Assembly: GCA_020345785.1 (NCBI GenBank)
Contig: CP070771.1
Coordinates: 5,883,608-5,893,825, forward strand
Direction: 5' to 3'
Length of the DNA stretch: 10,218 nt
DNA from: Desulfobacterales bacterium
GTDB lineage: Bacteria > Desulfobacterota > Desulfobacteria > Desulfobacterales > JAFDCJ01
A program made the translations under genes and the position numbers. Below, piece after piece: positions 1 to 7,062 of this stretch. Each line of letters starts with the position of its first letter. Position 1 is the stretch's first letter. Below the pieces are notes generated by a model. It saw only the letters and a list, made by a program, of their open reading frames with translations, ran no database searches and was not told the DNA's origin.

Positions 1-145
1 TTCTTTACCAGGATCGAAACCCAACGGACATAGCTATTCGAGTTGAAACCCTCAATGCGGTCCGTCCACAGGCGTCCCTGCGGGTAGGGAGAATTTCGAA
101 CAGGGTTGCATGATTAATATAATCCTGATGTCAAGACCACGCCTG
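1..145. other. Flank downstream of the radical SAM gene; no supported gene
   Basis: This is the 3' flank of the minus-strand radical SAM gene that ends at 146. I see no convincing terminator with a T-tract and no gene with a start codon. On the minus strand a frame stays open from 113 to the window edge. It reads like ordinary protein but has no ATG, GTG or TTG, so it cannot be called a gene from this window; the sequence beyond the left edge would decide. Confidence 0.4.
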
Positions 146-2137
146 TCATTCAGAACGCCTGGGCTTCCTTGCGGGGCGGCGCGGTCGCGCGGGGTTTGTT
201 CTATTTTTTCTCGGCAATTGCGGTGGATAGACCCTGCTGTGCAGCTCGTAGAGTGCGGGACTCACTGCTTTGTGATGATATATGAGCGTATGCCAGATCT
301 CCGCCTCGCGAGGGCCGGCGACGCGCGTCATCCGGTCGATGTCAAAGCGCTTGGAACGAAAAGCCGGCGTTTGCGGTCCGGCCATGCGGCGCGGGGTGTC
401 GGCAAAGCGCTTGAAGACGTCCGACCCAAAGCGGGCGTACCATAACAGCGTATGCGCGGTAGACAGCGCCCCGGCCCAGGGGTAGTCGTGAAGCCACCAT
501 CCTGCTGAAAGTCGGTCAATCGCATGGTCAAGCTTTTCCCGCTCGAATTCGCTTTTCGCTGGTTGGCGCTCTTCATAAAAAAGACCCGTCTGTAATTCAT
601 CGCCTTTCAGGCACCAGATTTCCTGAATGCCATAGTCTTCCGGCGAGCACGCGACGCGGGAGCCGTGACACAAACCGAAGCGTCCGAAGATAAAAAGCGA
701 AATGTGGTCCCGCATCTCATCAATAAACGCAATGGTGGCATTGGCTTCCGCATAGGTTTCGGTGGGAAACTCGCTAAAACACATGGCTTCCACCGCAATG
801 CCGGCAGCCGCAAGGTTTTTGACGGCCTTCTGCATGTCTTGGAGGGAAATCCCTTTGTCGATGAGCTCAAGCAGGCGGGGGGCGGCGCTTTCGATACCCA
901 GTGCCGTTGAGAGGGCGCCGCCGTCTTTGAGATCCCGGCAGCAATCCGGCGTCAGATCGGGCTCCGGTCGCATGTCGCTGGCCCACTGCAGGGATGTGCC
1001 GGCCGATCGCAGTTTCCGTGCGAGTTTCCTGGCGGTTTTCGGGGCAAAGGCATCCTGGGAGAAGTAGACGGTCCGGCACCCCCAACGGTCTTCCATCTCC
1101 AGGAGGTGTGCGACGATTCGGTCGATGGACCGCTGCCGATAGACGGCTGTTCCCCGGGGGCTCAAGCCATAATGGCAGAAGGCGCATTTTCCCCAGTAGC
1201 ACCCGCGCGTCGGATCATAGGGCAACACCGGCTCCGGTGAAAGGTACTTATCCAGCGGCATTCCCGTAAAGTCCGGCGGGGGAAGCAAATCGAGATTCGT
1301 GCTGCGGTTGCCGCAGAGTACCCGGGGAGGAGTATGGCCGCCTGCCAGCATGCGTACGAGGGCAAGCAGCATCTCTTCGCCTTCAAACAGCACGGCCGAA
1401 TGAAAGGGTCCCAGCAGTTGCGGAATTTTTTCGGAGGCCAGGCGCACGAGTATCTGAGTGATGGCGGGTCCGCCGACCGTCAAATGCGCTGCGGGCAGTT
1501 TCTGTCGAAGCGTGTAGGCCAGCGCGTAACCTGGCTGGATCTGTCCGGGAAAGGCCAGGGAGATGCCGATCACATCAGGGGGTTTAAACGACAGCAACTC
1601 AGAGAGTTCGCCGGCAAAGTAATCGTGAAAAGGATTTTTGGCGGGGTCGGCATCCGACTTGATTTGTTCGGGCGTCAACAATGAAAAGGGCGTCCGGTAA
1701 ACGCTGAAATCCATCGTCAAAGGACTGAAAGCGGCGCTGATGAGCCGCAAGGCGGCCTGAACGGTTTGGATCGCCTGCTCGTATTGGCCTGGATCAAAAA
1801 ACCGAGCGCCCGAGGGGTCTCTGAGCACAGCGACCGCATCTTCGACCGCTTCAGGTACCCGGGCCAGATCCGGCAGCACTTCCCACAAACGCGCATAGAG
1901 CAATTGATCGGCATGACCCAGAGAGGCTTTGCGCTCCAGGCGCTTGAGGCGATCGGTTACCCTGCCGGCCATTTCGCGCAAGGCGGCGCGGCGCAGCAGC
2001 CGGTCATAGGCCTCGACATTGGCATCGATGGGAAGCACCTCTATCCCATGGGTTCGCAGATATGCCGAGAGCATGGGAACGGAAAGATACGGCCCCGTTG
2101 GATCGCAAGTGGGCGGATAGATCAGGGCAATTTTCAT
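146..2137 (-). CDS. B12-binding-domain radical SAM protein, function unassigned
   Basis: The 663-residue protein has the layout of B12-binding-domain radical SAM enzymes. Its N-terminus (MKIALIYPPT, then a segment about avoiding or overtaking no known catalytic motif) resembles the Rossmann-like cobalamin domain, and the segment near 186-223 (PPDVIGISLAF, TVGGPAIT) continues it. The radical SAM core follows from about 305. It binds a [4Fe-4S] cluster through Cys313, Cys318 and Cys321 in TRGCYWGKCAFC, a CX4CX2C spacing instead of the usual CX3CX2C. An Elp3-like barrel follows (GIESAAPRLLELIDKG, then a late MCFSEFPTET strand). I do not see the DxHxxG motif of base-off B12 binding. The C-terminal 200 residues are family-specific and end in a basic tail rich in Arg and Pro. 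Such proteins perform radical methylation or rearrangement; the substrate cannot be inferred. The ATG at 2137 places the cobalamin-domain first strand at the N-terminus, but no strong ribosome site precedes it. It is probably transcribed separately from ygiQ, given the hairpin between them. Confidence 0.85.
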   Translation of the reverse strand: MKIALIYPPTCDPTGPYLSVPMLSAYLRTHGIEVLPIDANVEAYDRLLRRAALREMAGRVTDRLKRLERKASLGHADQLLYARLWEVLPDLARVPEAVEDAVAVLRDPSGARFFDPGQYEQAIQTVQAALRLISAAFSPLTMDFSVYRTPFSLLTPEQIKSDADPAKNPFHDYFAGELSELLSFKPPDVIGISLAFPGQIQPGYALAYTLRQKLPAAHLTVGGPAITQILVRLASEKIPQLLGPFHSAVLFEGEEMLLALVRMLAGGHTPPRVLCGNRSTNLDLLPPPDFTGMPLDKYLSPEPVLPYDPTRGCYWGKCAFCHYGLSPRGTAVYRQRSIDRIVAHLLEMEDRWGCRTVYFSQDAFAPKTARKLARKLRSAGTSLQWASDMRPEPDLTPDCCRDLKDGGALSTALGIESAAPRLLELIDKGISLQDMQKAVKNLAAAGIAVEAMCFSEFPTETYAEANATIAFIDEMRDHISLFIFGRFGLCHGSRVACSPEDYGIQEIWCLKGDELQTGLFYEERQPAKSEFEREKLDHAIDRLSAGWWLHDYPWAGALSTAHTLLWYARFGSDVFKRFADTPRRMAGPQTPAFRSKRFDIDRMTRVAGPREAEIWHTLIYHHKAVSPALYELHSRVYPPQLPRKNRTNPARPRRPARKPRRSE

Positions 2138-2163
2138 GGCAATTGTCGCAGGCGGTCAGGGTG

Positions 2164-2192
2164 CCTATTTACGGGCGGCCGCGGTCTTTCAA
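2164..2192 (-). promoter_or_regulatory. Weak candidate promoter of the B12 radical SAM gene
   Basis: Read on the minus strand, TTGAAA (2192-2187) is followed after 17 bases by AATAGG (2169-2164), ahead of the start at 2137. The -35 is good but the -10 matches only 3 of 6 consensus positions. A near-perfect palindrome (2190-2209, CAATAATGA-GT-TCATTGTTG) touches the -35 and could be an operator. Both calls are inference. Confidence 0.25.
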
Positions 2193-2227
2193 TAATGAGT
2201 TCATTGTTGACTGGACATTCGAAATTC

Positions 2228-2289
2228 AAAAATGATGATTCTCTCGCCCACTCCGTGCGGGTCCCCAGAGACAACGGAGATCATCATGC
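2228..2289 (-). terminator. Candidate rho-independent terminator of ygiQ
   Basis: Two bases after the ygiQ stop, the minus strand reads ATGATGATCTC (2287-2277), then about 33 bases, then GAGAATCATCAT, which pairs with it apart from one bulged A. The stem runs directly into TTTTTG (the five T's lie at 2232-2228). CTCCGT/ACGGAG gives an alternative inner pairing. The position, stem and T-run fit an intrinsic terminator, though the outer stem is AT-rich and the loop large. It would separate ygiQ from the downstream radical SAM gene. Confidence 0.5.
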
Positions 2290-4095
2290 TCAGGGTGCTC
2301 TGTGAGCTCCGTGAGAGACATCAGCAGGATTGGCTTTTTGTCTATCGAATTCGCTTCTCCTTCGTAAAATGGTTTTTTGCTTCGTTTTATTGGCGGCGTC
2401 TTTTTCGACAAAAATCTTTTGGCCTGAGAACGGGTCAGTTTCCGTGTAATACATCAGCGTGGCATAGGTAGAGGGTGAAGGCGTAAAGATTTGAACCTGC
2501 TCGGGCAACAACCGCAGCGTTCGGACTGCGAACCTTCGCAGCTTGTGCATGTCCTCAAGGGTGCATCCGGGATGGGCGGCCATTAAGTAATATGTCAAGA
2601 AGGGCTTGTGAGGGTTTTGGAGGCGAAGCTCGTTAAACAGGCGAATGAATGCTTCGAGCCGCTCACGGCCGGGTTTACCCATGAGCTTCAGGATCGGATC
2701 CTGCACGTGTTCGGGTGCGATTTTGAGTTGACCGGAGAGATGATAGCGCAATATTTCCTTAAGATAGAGAGTACCGGCGTCGTGATCGCCGAGAATCAGG
2801 TCGTATCTGATGCCGGATCCGATAAAGACTTTGCGGACGCCCGGCAGGCTGCGAAGCGCCTTCAACAATTGGATCTGGCGACCGTGATGGATGGGCAGAT
2901 GCTTGCAAATTTTGGGGTAGATACACCCCTTGTCCCTGCATGCACCCCGGACCCGCTTGCGGTCGCATTCAAAACCGTACATATTGGCGGTGGCGCCGCC
3001 CGCATCCGAGATGATCCCTTTGAAATCGGGATGGGTCGTGAAAGCCGCCGCTTCGCGCAGCAAGGAAGCCTCGCTGCGTGATACGACATGTCTGCCCTGA
3101 TGAACCGTGATGGCACAGAAGCGGCATTCGCCATAACAGCCGCGGTGGGTCGTGAGGGAGAATCGGATGGTGTCGAGCGCGACCACCCGGCCCTGTTTCT
3201 TGTAAAAGGGATGCACATCATTGGCATAGGGCAGTTCATAAACCCGGTCAAGGGCCGCGCTGGTAAGGGGGAGCTGGGGAGGATTATGGACCAGGTAACG
3301 GGTGTCCTGCCGCTGGTAGAGCCGTTTGGCCGTGATCGGATCCACATTCTCGTAAAAAGTCTTAAACATCTGGATAAACTGTTTCTTATCGCGGCATACC
3401 TTCTCGTGGTCGGGAAGTTTGATGTCCGGTCCGGCAACGTCGGGCATTGCTTCAGGTACCTGCCGGCTGATATAACAAATTCCCCGGATAGATCGGATGT
3501 CTTCCCGGCGCTCGAATCTTTTCGCAAGCTCCAGGATGCTCTGTTCGGCCATTCCGTAGATCAGAACGTCGGCCTTGGCGTCAAAGAGGATGGATCGTCT
3601 GACCGCATTCGACCAGGCATCAAAATGGGAGATGCGCCTGAGGCTTGCTTCAATGCCGCCCAGTACGATGGGGCGGGTCGATTTGAAAACGCGCCGGATG
3701 AGATTGCAGTAAATGATGACTGCCCGGTCCGGACGTTTTGTGTTCAGCCCTCCCGGGGTCAGGTCGTCGCTTTGGCGCCGTTTGGCGGAAGCGGTATAAT
3801 TCGCGATCATGGAGTCGATGCAGCCGGCGGTGACGCCCCAGAAAAGCGCGGGCTCCCCCAGTCTGGCAATATCCCGATCGCCGTGGATGTCGGGCTGGGC
3901 GATGATGCCGACCCGGTAGCCGGCGTTCAGCAGAACCTTGCCGATGACGGCGACACCGATGTGGGAGGAGTCGATATAGGTATCCCCGCTGACCAGGATG
4001 ACGTCCAGGTGCTGCCAGCCGAGGGAATGCACCTCCTTGATGGTGGTAGGGATAAAGGTTGGAGTTTGGATGATGGATTTCATAATATGACCCAT
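2290..4095 (-). CDS. ygiQ: YgiQ family radical SAM protein (UPF0313)
   Basis: The 601-residue protein has YgiQ-family hallmarks: an N-terminal cobalamin-like fold (DVILVSGDTYIDSSHIGVAV, residues 31-50, and the GLNTKRPDRAVIIYCNLIR region), then GGIEASLRRISHFDAW (146-161). The radical SAM core has canonical CX3CX2C at Cys320, Cys324 and Cys327 (RGCYGECRFCAIT). A second family-typical Cys group follows at 377, 386, 391 and 397 (CRDKGCIYPKICKHL). The late part contains KIAPEHVQDPILKLMGKP and the TPSPSTYATLMYYT stretch. The biochemical function of YgiQ is not established, so none is given. The protein is shorter than E. coli YgiQ (about 740 residues), mainly in the variable C-terminal tail. Two starts are possible, ATG at 4095 or ATG at 4083 (MKSIIQ). 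Neither has a clear Shine-Dalgarno, and the promoter position leaves only about 12 or 24 bases of leader, which slightly favours 4083. Confidence 0.93.
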   Translation of the reverse strand: MGHIMKSIIQTPTFIPTTIKEVHSLGWQHLDVILVSGDTYIDSSHIGVAVIGKVLLNAGYRVGIIAQPDIHGDRDIARLGEPALFWGVTAGCIDSMIANYTASAKRRQSDDLTPGGLNTKRPDRAVIIYCNLIRRVFKSTRPIVLGGIEASLRRISHFDAWSNAVRRSILFDAKADVLIYGMAEQSILELAKRFERREDIRSIRGICYISRQVPEAMPDVAGPDIKLPDHEKVCRDKKQFIQMFKTFYENVDPITAKRLYQRQDTRYLVHNPPQLPLTSAALDRVYELPYANDVHPFYKKQGRVVALDTIRFSLTTHRGCYGECRFCAITVHQGRHVVSRSEASLLREAAAFTTHPDFKGIISDAGGATANMYGFECDRKRVRGACRDKGCIYPKICKHLPIHHGRQIQLLKALRSLPGVRKVFIGSGIRYDLILGDHDAGTLYLKEILRYHLSGQLKIAPEHVQDPILKLMGKPGRERLEAFIRLFNELRLQNPHKPFLTYYLMAAHPGCTLEDMHKLRRFAVRTLRLLPEQVQIFTPSPSTYATLMYYTETDPFSGQKIFVEKDAANKTKQKTILRRRSEFDRQKANPADVSHGAHRAP

Positions 4096-4113
4096 GGGTG
4101 TGAAGGGCGAGGG

Positions 4114-4142
4114 ATTCTACTCCAAAGCGATGCGTACGTCAA
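4114..4142 (-). promoter_or_regulatory. Sigma70-like promoter of ygiQ
   Basis: On the minus strand TTGACG (4142-4137) is followed after exactly 17 bases by TAGAAT (4119-4114). Each hexamer matches the consensus at 5 of 6 positions. Transcription would start near 4107, giving a leader of about 12 bases to the ATG at 4095 or about 24 to the ATG at 4083. Confidence 0.65.
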
Positions 4143-4234
4143 TATCCTCGCACTTGGAAGGATCAACGTCCCCGAAATTCTACAACCTAGTGAAATCATG
4201 TGGCTTTTAACGACGCTATGTTTCTACCACCCCC

Positions 4235-4437
4235 ATGGAATGATGGAATGGTGGAAGAATGGAATATTGCTTAAGAAAGTCTTTGGCTTTGGGAAACCGC
4301 CATTGTCTTTCACGATGGGCACGCCTCATTCGGGTGGAGACGTGGTATTTGCATAGCTTCTTCAATCGCCCATGGATCGTGATATTTTTCAATGAGATCA
4401 AATAAAAACCCATTATTCCATTATTCCATTATTCCAA
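4235..4437. repeat. MITE-like element bounded by inverted arrays of 8-bp repeats
   Basis: The left edge (4235-4266) has four 8-bp units: ATGGAATG twice, then the variants GTGGAAGA and ATGGAATA. The right edge (4411-4437) has three units of ATTATTCC in a row, which is the same unit in reverse complement. The roughly 145-base core between them has an open minus-strand frame of about 35 codons, ending at 4310, which includes DLIEKYHDPWAIEEAM and looks protein-like but has no start codon of its own. Arrays facing each other around a short core suggest a non-autonomous mobile element or the remnant of one. I see no transposase and no clear target-site duplication. Confidence 0.5.
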
Positions 4438-4465
4438 TTATCGGCGAAGCGAACTAAGTTCCTTA

Positions 4466-4493
4466 TTGACAATTCAAAAGTGCGTCTGATATT
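4466..4493 (+). promoter_or_regulatory. Candidate sigma70 promoter of the liv operon
   Basis: A perfect TTGACA (4466-4471) is followed after 16 bases by GATATT (4488-4493, 4 of 6 matches to TATAAT). It lies at the edge of the repeat element and would give a leader of about 310 bases before livK. I found no better-matched promoter closer to livK, but an activator-dependent or alternative-sigma promoter would not show by this inspection. Confidence 0.45.
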
Positions 4494-4730
4494 CGATTGA
4501 GGCTATCAAATTTCCAGCAGATTTGGCGGGTTTACTGCCGCAACCTTCGATTTTTATACTGCTTTTGCACCTAAAGCAGCGAGCCCGTTCTTTTCCAGTT
4601 TTTCGTGATCCACCTGTTGGGCTTTGCAGGAGTGTGACCGAACAGCATATCCACGCATTTCCCGATAAAAGTGTTTCCTGCAAAAATATGAAAGGAGAAA
4701 TCGTATTTAGAAAACTAGCGACCCATTTTC

Positions 4731-4748
4731 GGATTCCTGCCGGAATCC
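4731..4748. repeat. Perfect 7-bp inverted repeat upstream of livK
   Basis: GGATTCC-TGCC-GGAATCC is a perfect palindromic hairpin 58 bases before the livK start. It could be an operator, an mRNA hairpin, or one copy of a dispersed palindromic repeat. A single copy in this window does not distinguish these. Confidence 0.5.
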
Positions 4749-4793
4749 AAGCGCCGTGTTTCCGCGCAACTAAAATGAATCATCCCAGAAGGG

Positions 4794-4801
4794 AAAGGAG
4801 G
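4794..4801 (+). promoter_or_regulatory. Strong Shine-Dalgarno of livK
   Basis: AAAGGAGG sits 5 bases before the ATG at 4807 and fixes that start. It is the best ribosome site of the operon, in keeping with the excess of binding protein that these transporters normally require. Confidence 0.9.
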
Positions 4802-4806
4802 CAATC

Positions 4807-6030
4807 ATGAAAGTCAGAGTATTCACAACCATTATCGTCGCACTTGCATTGTTGGGTTTTGTCAACTTCGGCATTGCTGCAGATACCATCAAAATAGGCG
4901 TTGTCGCACCTCTATCTCCTCCGGGCGGTGTTGAGACCGGCCAGGCGATCGTAGACGGCGCCAAAGTCGCAGCCGAAGAAATTAATGCGGCCGGCGGACT
5001 TATGGGCAAAAAAGTCGAACTGGTTATCGGCGACACCGCCGGTTTGCCCGAGAAGGGCACGGCGGTCATGGAGCGTTTAATTACCCGCGACAAAGTCATC
5101 GCCGTCGGCGGTGAGGGACACAGTTCCGTCGCGATGGCGGAGATTGAAGTCGCCCATCGATACGGTATACCGCTGATCATATCCGAGGCCTGGTCCGACG
5201 GCATCACCGCCAAGGGCTACCCCGAAGTATTCCGGGTGACGGTGAGCAACTCCCTGATCTATTCTAAGGCCGCCGCATGGATCCGGGACAGCGGATTCAA
5301 ACACGTCGCTGTCATTGGAGAAAATTCGGACTGGGGACTGGGTGTCATCAAGGTGTTTAAAGACAATCTGAGCCAGGCCGGGGTAAAAGTGACCTCATTT
5401 TCAGCCGAGCGGACCGTTACGGATTTTACACCCCAGTTGCTGCAGCTCAAAAATGCCACGCCGCCGGTGGATTTTCTGGTTGACGGGTTTACCGGCGCCG
5501 GCGAGCTGCTCATGATCAAACAGGCTTATGAACTGGGAATTGCACCGTCTGCCAACTGTGCACTGCTGGGCGCAGGTATGGACACGCTCTACCCGGGGTT
5601 CTGGGACACCGTTGGCGAAGCCGGCGTGTATGTCCTGAGCAATCCGGCCGGCCTGCCCGGACTGCCCAAAACCGAAACTTCGGATAAATTCAACAAGGTC
5701 TTCAAGGCCAAGCACAACCGGGAACCGGATGCGGTCGCGATGGAAGGTTACGATTCGGTGATGCTGATTGCCGAGGCTGTGAAGCTCTCCAATTCCACCA
5801 AGGGCGCCGACCTGATCGAGGCCCTGGAAAACAAGGTCAATTGGGTTGGAACCCGCGGAACGATCAAGTTTTCCACCGGCAATACCCCGGATTGGTCCTA
5901 CCACATGTGGATGGATGTACCGGTGTTTATCATCCAGTACACGGAGCTAAACCAGGATCCCTCCAAGGCGGCCATCCTGTGGCCTGAACAGCACGCCACC
6001 GTGAAGGGGCTCCTAAAACCGGCCCAATAG
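4807..6030 (+). CDS. livK: Branched-chain amino acid-type ABC transporter substrate-binding protein
   Basis: The 407-residue protein is a periplasmic receptor of the leucine/isoleucine/valine-binding type (Peripla_BP_6). It captures substrate in the periplasm and delivers it to the LivHM channel. Residues 1-25 form a signal peptide: Lys/Arg at positions 2 and 4, a hydrophobic core, and probable cleavage after GIAA25. There is no lipobox Cys, so it should be soluble. The mature part opens with DTIKIGVVAPLSPPGGVETG, the usual first strand and ligand loop. GAKVAAEEINAAGGLMGKKV (about 55-74) and the hinge-like TVSN region follow. Length is normal for the family. Substrate is uncertain: this family also takes up amides, urea, aromatic acids and other small organic acids. 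It is the first gene of the operon and is set apart from livH by a strong hairpin. Confidence 0.93.
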   Translation: MKVRVFTTIIVALALLGFVNFGIAADTIKIGVVAPLSPPGGVETGQAIVDGAKVAAEEINAAGGLMGKKVELVIGDTAGLPEKGTAVMERLITRDKVIAVGGEGHSSVAMAEIEVAHRYGIPLIISEAWSDGITAKGYPEVFRVTVSNSLIYSKAAAWIRDSGFKHVAVIGENSDWGLGVIKVFKDNLSQAGVKVTSFSAERTVTDFTPQLLQLKNATPPVDFLVDGFTGAGELLMIKQAYELGIAPSANCALLGAGMDTLYPGFWDTVGEAGVYVLSNPAGLPGLPKTETSDKFNKVFKAKHNREPDAVAMEGYDSVMLIAEAVKLSNSTKGADLIEALENKVNWVGTRGTIKFSTGNTPDWSYHMWMDVPVFIIQYTELNQDPSKAAILWPEQHATVKGLLKPAQ

Positions 6031-6109
6031 GATCCTTGGTTGAAATGAGTTGAAAACATCCTGCACAGCTCGCGCTGGCAGAAATGGTCTTAAAAGCATC
6101 GCGTCAGGC

Positions 6110-6145
6110 AAACGACCCCCCTCGCAAGAGGGGGGTCGTTTCTGG
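6110..6145 (+). terminator. Intercistronic hairpin (attenuating terminator or mRNA stabiliser)
   Basis: AAACGACCCCCCTC (6110-6123) pairs perfectly with GAGGGGGGTCGTTT (6128-6141) around a GCAA tetraloop: 14 pairs with no mismatch. Only a short T stretch (TTTCT) follows, so termination would be partial. It lies between livK and livH, and its 3' arm ends two bases before the livH Shine-Dalgarno GGAG (6144-6147). Such a stem can lower permease expression relative to the binding protein, or protect the livK mRNA 3' end. Confidence 0.75.
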
Positions 6146-6153
6146 AGTCCCGG

Positions 6154-7062
6154 ATGTTGTTCTTGTCTCAATTTGCCAATGCGCTGGTTATTGGAACCCT
6201 GTATGCCCTCATGGCGCTTGGACTGTCTCTGATTTTTGGGGTACTGAAACTGGTCAATTTCGCCCATGGCGAATCGATGATGGTCGGCGGCTACCTGTAT
6301 TATCTGCTGGCCACCTCATTTATCGTGCATCTTTTCGGGCTGCCGCTGTTTGTGGCGCTGGCGGCATCGGTGCCGGTTATCTTTTTTTTCGGAGTCGTTC
6401 TTGAGAAGCTCTTCCTGCGGCCTGCTTATGAACGCAAGACGGCCCGCTACGACGAATACGTCATCCTGGTGACCTTTGCGCTGGGCATATTTCTGCAGAA
6501 TTTAGCCTTGCCGTTGTTCGGACCTTACAATCGCCAGGCACCGGCCATTTTCAAAGGACGGGTTAAGATCGGGGATCTGATCATTGCCGGCGACCGTTTG
6601 ACCGGCGCCGTGATCGCATTTATCGTCATCGGTTTGCTGTTTTTTTTCCTCTATCGCACCTACCTGGGCAAAGGTCTGCGGGCAGTGGCCCAGAACCCCG
6701 GCGCGGCGTCGATTCTCGGCATCAAGGTGCCGCAGATGCGCAGGTTGGCCTTTGGGATCGGTATTTCTCTGACCGGAATAGCCGGCGCCCTGCTGGGCCC
6801 GATTTTTTTGGTCAATCCGGTAATGGGGGTGCCGTTTGCCGTTAAAGCGTTTGTGATCGTGGTCCTCGGCGGCATGGGGTCGATCAAAGGCACCATCGTG
6901 GGTGCGTATATCCTTGCGATCGTTGAAATTTTCGGCTCTATATTGCTGCCCGACCCGACCCGGGCCCTGGCATATAAAGACGCCTATGGCCTGCTGCTGC
7001 TGGTTTTAACGCTTCTGTTCCGGCCCCAGGGACTGTTCGGTGAAAAGGAGCGGCGGGCATGA
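6154..7062 (+). CDS. livH: Branched-chain amino acid-type ABC transporter permease LivH
   Basis: The 302-residue inner-membrane permease is one half of the translocation channel and pairs with LivM. Hydrophobic segments run along the whole length, in keeping with the roughly eight helices of the family. Family features in order are LSLIFGVLKLVNFAHGE (about 24-40), a cytoplasmic coupling region with AQNPGAASILGIKVPQMRR (about 179-197) that contacts an ATPase, and VVLGGMGSIKGTIVGA (about 236-251). Length is typical. The ATG at 6154 follows GGAG (6144-6147) with a 6-base spacer. The stop overlaps the livM start by ATGA, indicating coupled translation. Confidence 0.93.
   Translation: MLFLSQFANALVIGTLYALMALGLSLIFGVLKLVNFAHGESMMVGGYLYYLLATSFIVHLFGLPLFVALAASVPVIFFFGVVLEKLFLRPAYERKTARYDEYVILVTFALGIFLQNLALPLFGPYNRQAPAIFKGRVKIGDLIIAGDRLTGAVIAFIVIGLLFFFLYRTYLGKGLRAVAQNPGAASILGIKVPQMRRLAFGIGISLTGIAGALLGPIFLVNPVMGVPFAVKAFVIVVLGGMGSIKGTIVGAYILAIVEIFGSILLPDPTRALAYKDAYGLLLLVLTLLFRPQGLFGEKERRA

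Larger units (their letters stand above)
4494..4806 (+). other. Leader region of livK, no supported gene
   Basis: No gene is supported here. Two perfect hairpins are visible: CTGCTTT/AAAGCAG (4559-4565 with 4573-4579, 7-base loop) and GGATTCC/GGAATCC (4731-4737 with 4742-4748, loop TGCC). Neither is followed by a T-run, so neither looks like a terminator. The region ends in the strong livK ribosome site. A plus-strand frame open across 4523-4810 lacks its own ribosome site and any recognisable family feature. Confidence 0.45.

Noticed and set aside
1..113. Minus-strand frame open to the window edge (includes RLWTDRIEGFNSNSYVRWV)
   Set aside because: Looks protein-like, but there is no ATG, GTG or TTG between its upstream stop and the edge. 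It could be a remnant; too short to support.
1766..2305. A 179-codon plus-strand frame opposite the B12 radical SAM gene
   Set aside because: Shadow of the recognised minus-strand gene; no ribosome site or recognisable domain.
3088..4356. A 422-codon plus-strand frame, antisense to ygiQ
   Set aside because: It mirrors the codon pattern of a clearly recognisable gene, has no family feature of its own, and its long frame is a by-product of GC-rich third positions.
4216..4413. A 65-codon minus-strand frame in the repeat element
   Set aside because: It reads through the low-complexity 8-bp repeats at its end; another frame in the same core looks more protein-like, and neither is an intact gene.
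4411..4437. CRISPR-like array from the repeated ATTATTCC units
   Set aside because: Units are 8 bases in direct tandem with no spacers.
4523..4810. A 95-codon plus-strand frame in the livK leader, and a 69-codon minus-strand frame at 4474-4683
   Set aside because: No ribosome site, no family feature, and the plus-strand frame runs through the livK Shine-Dalgarno.
6060..6100. Sigma54-like promoter ahead of livH (TGGCA near 6076)
   Set aside because: The partner TTGCA element at the required spacing is absent.
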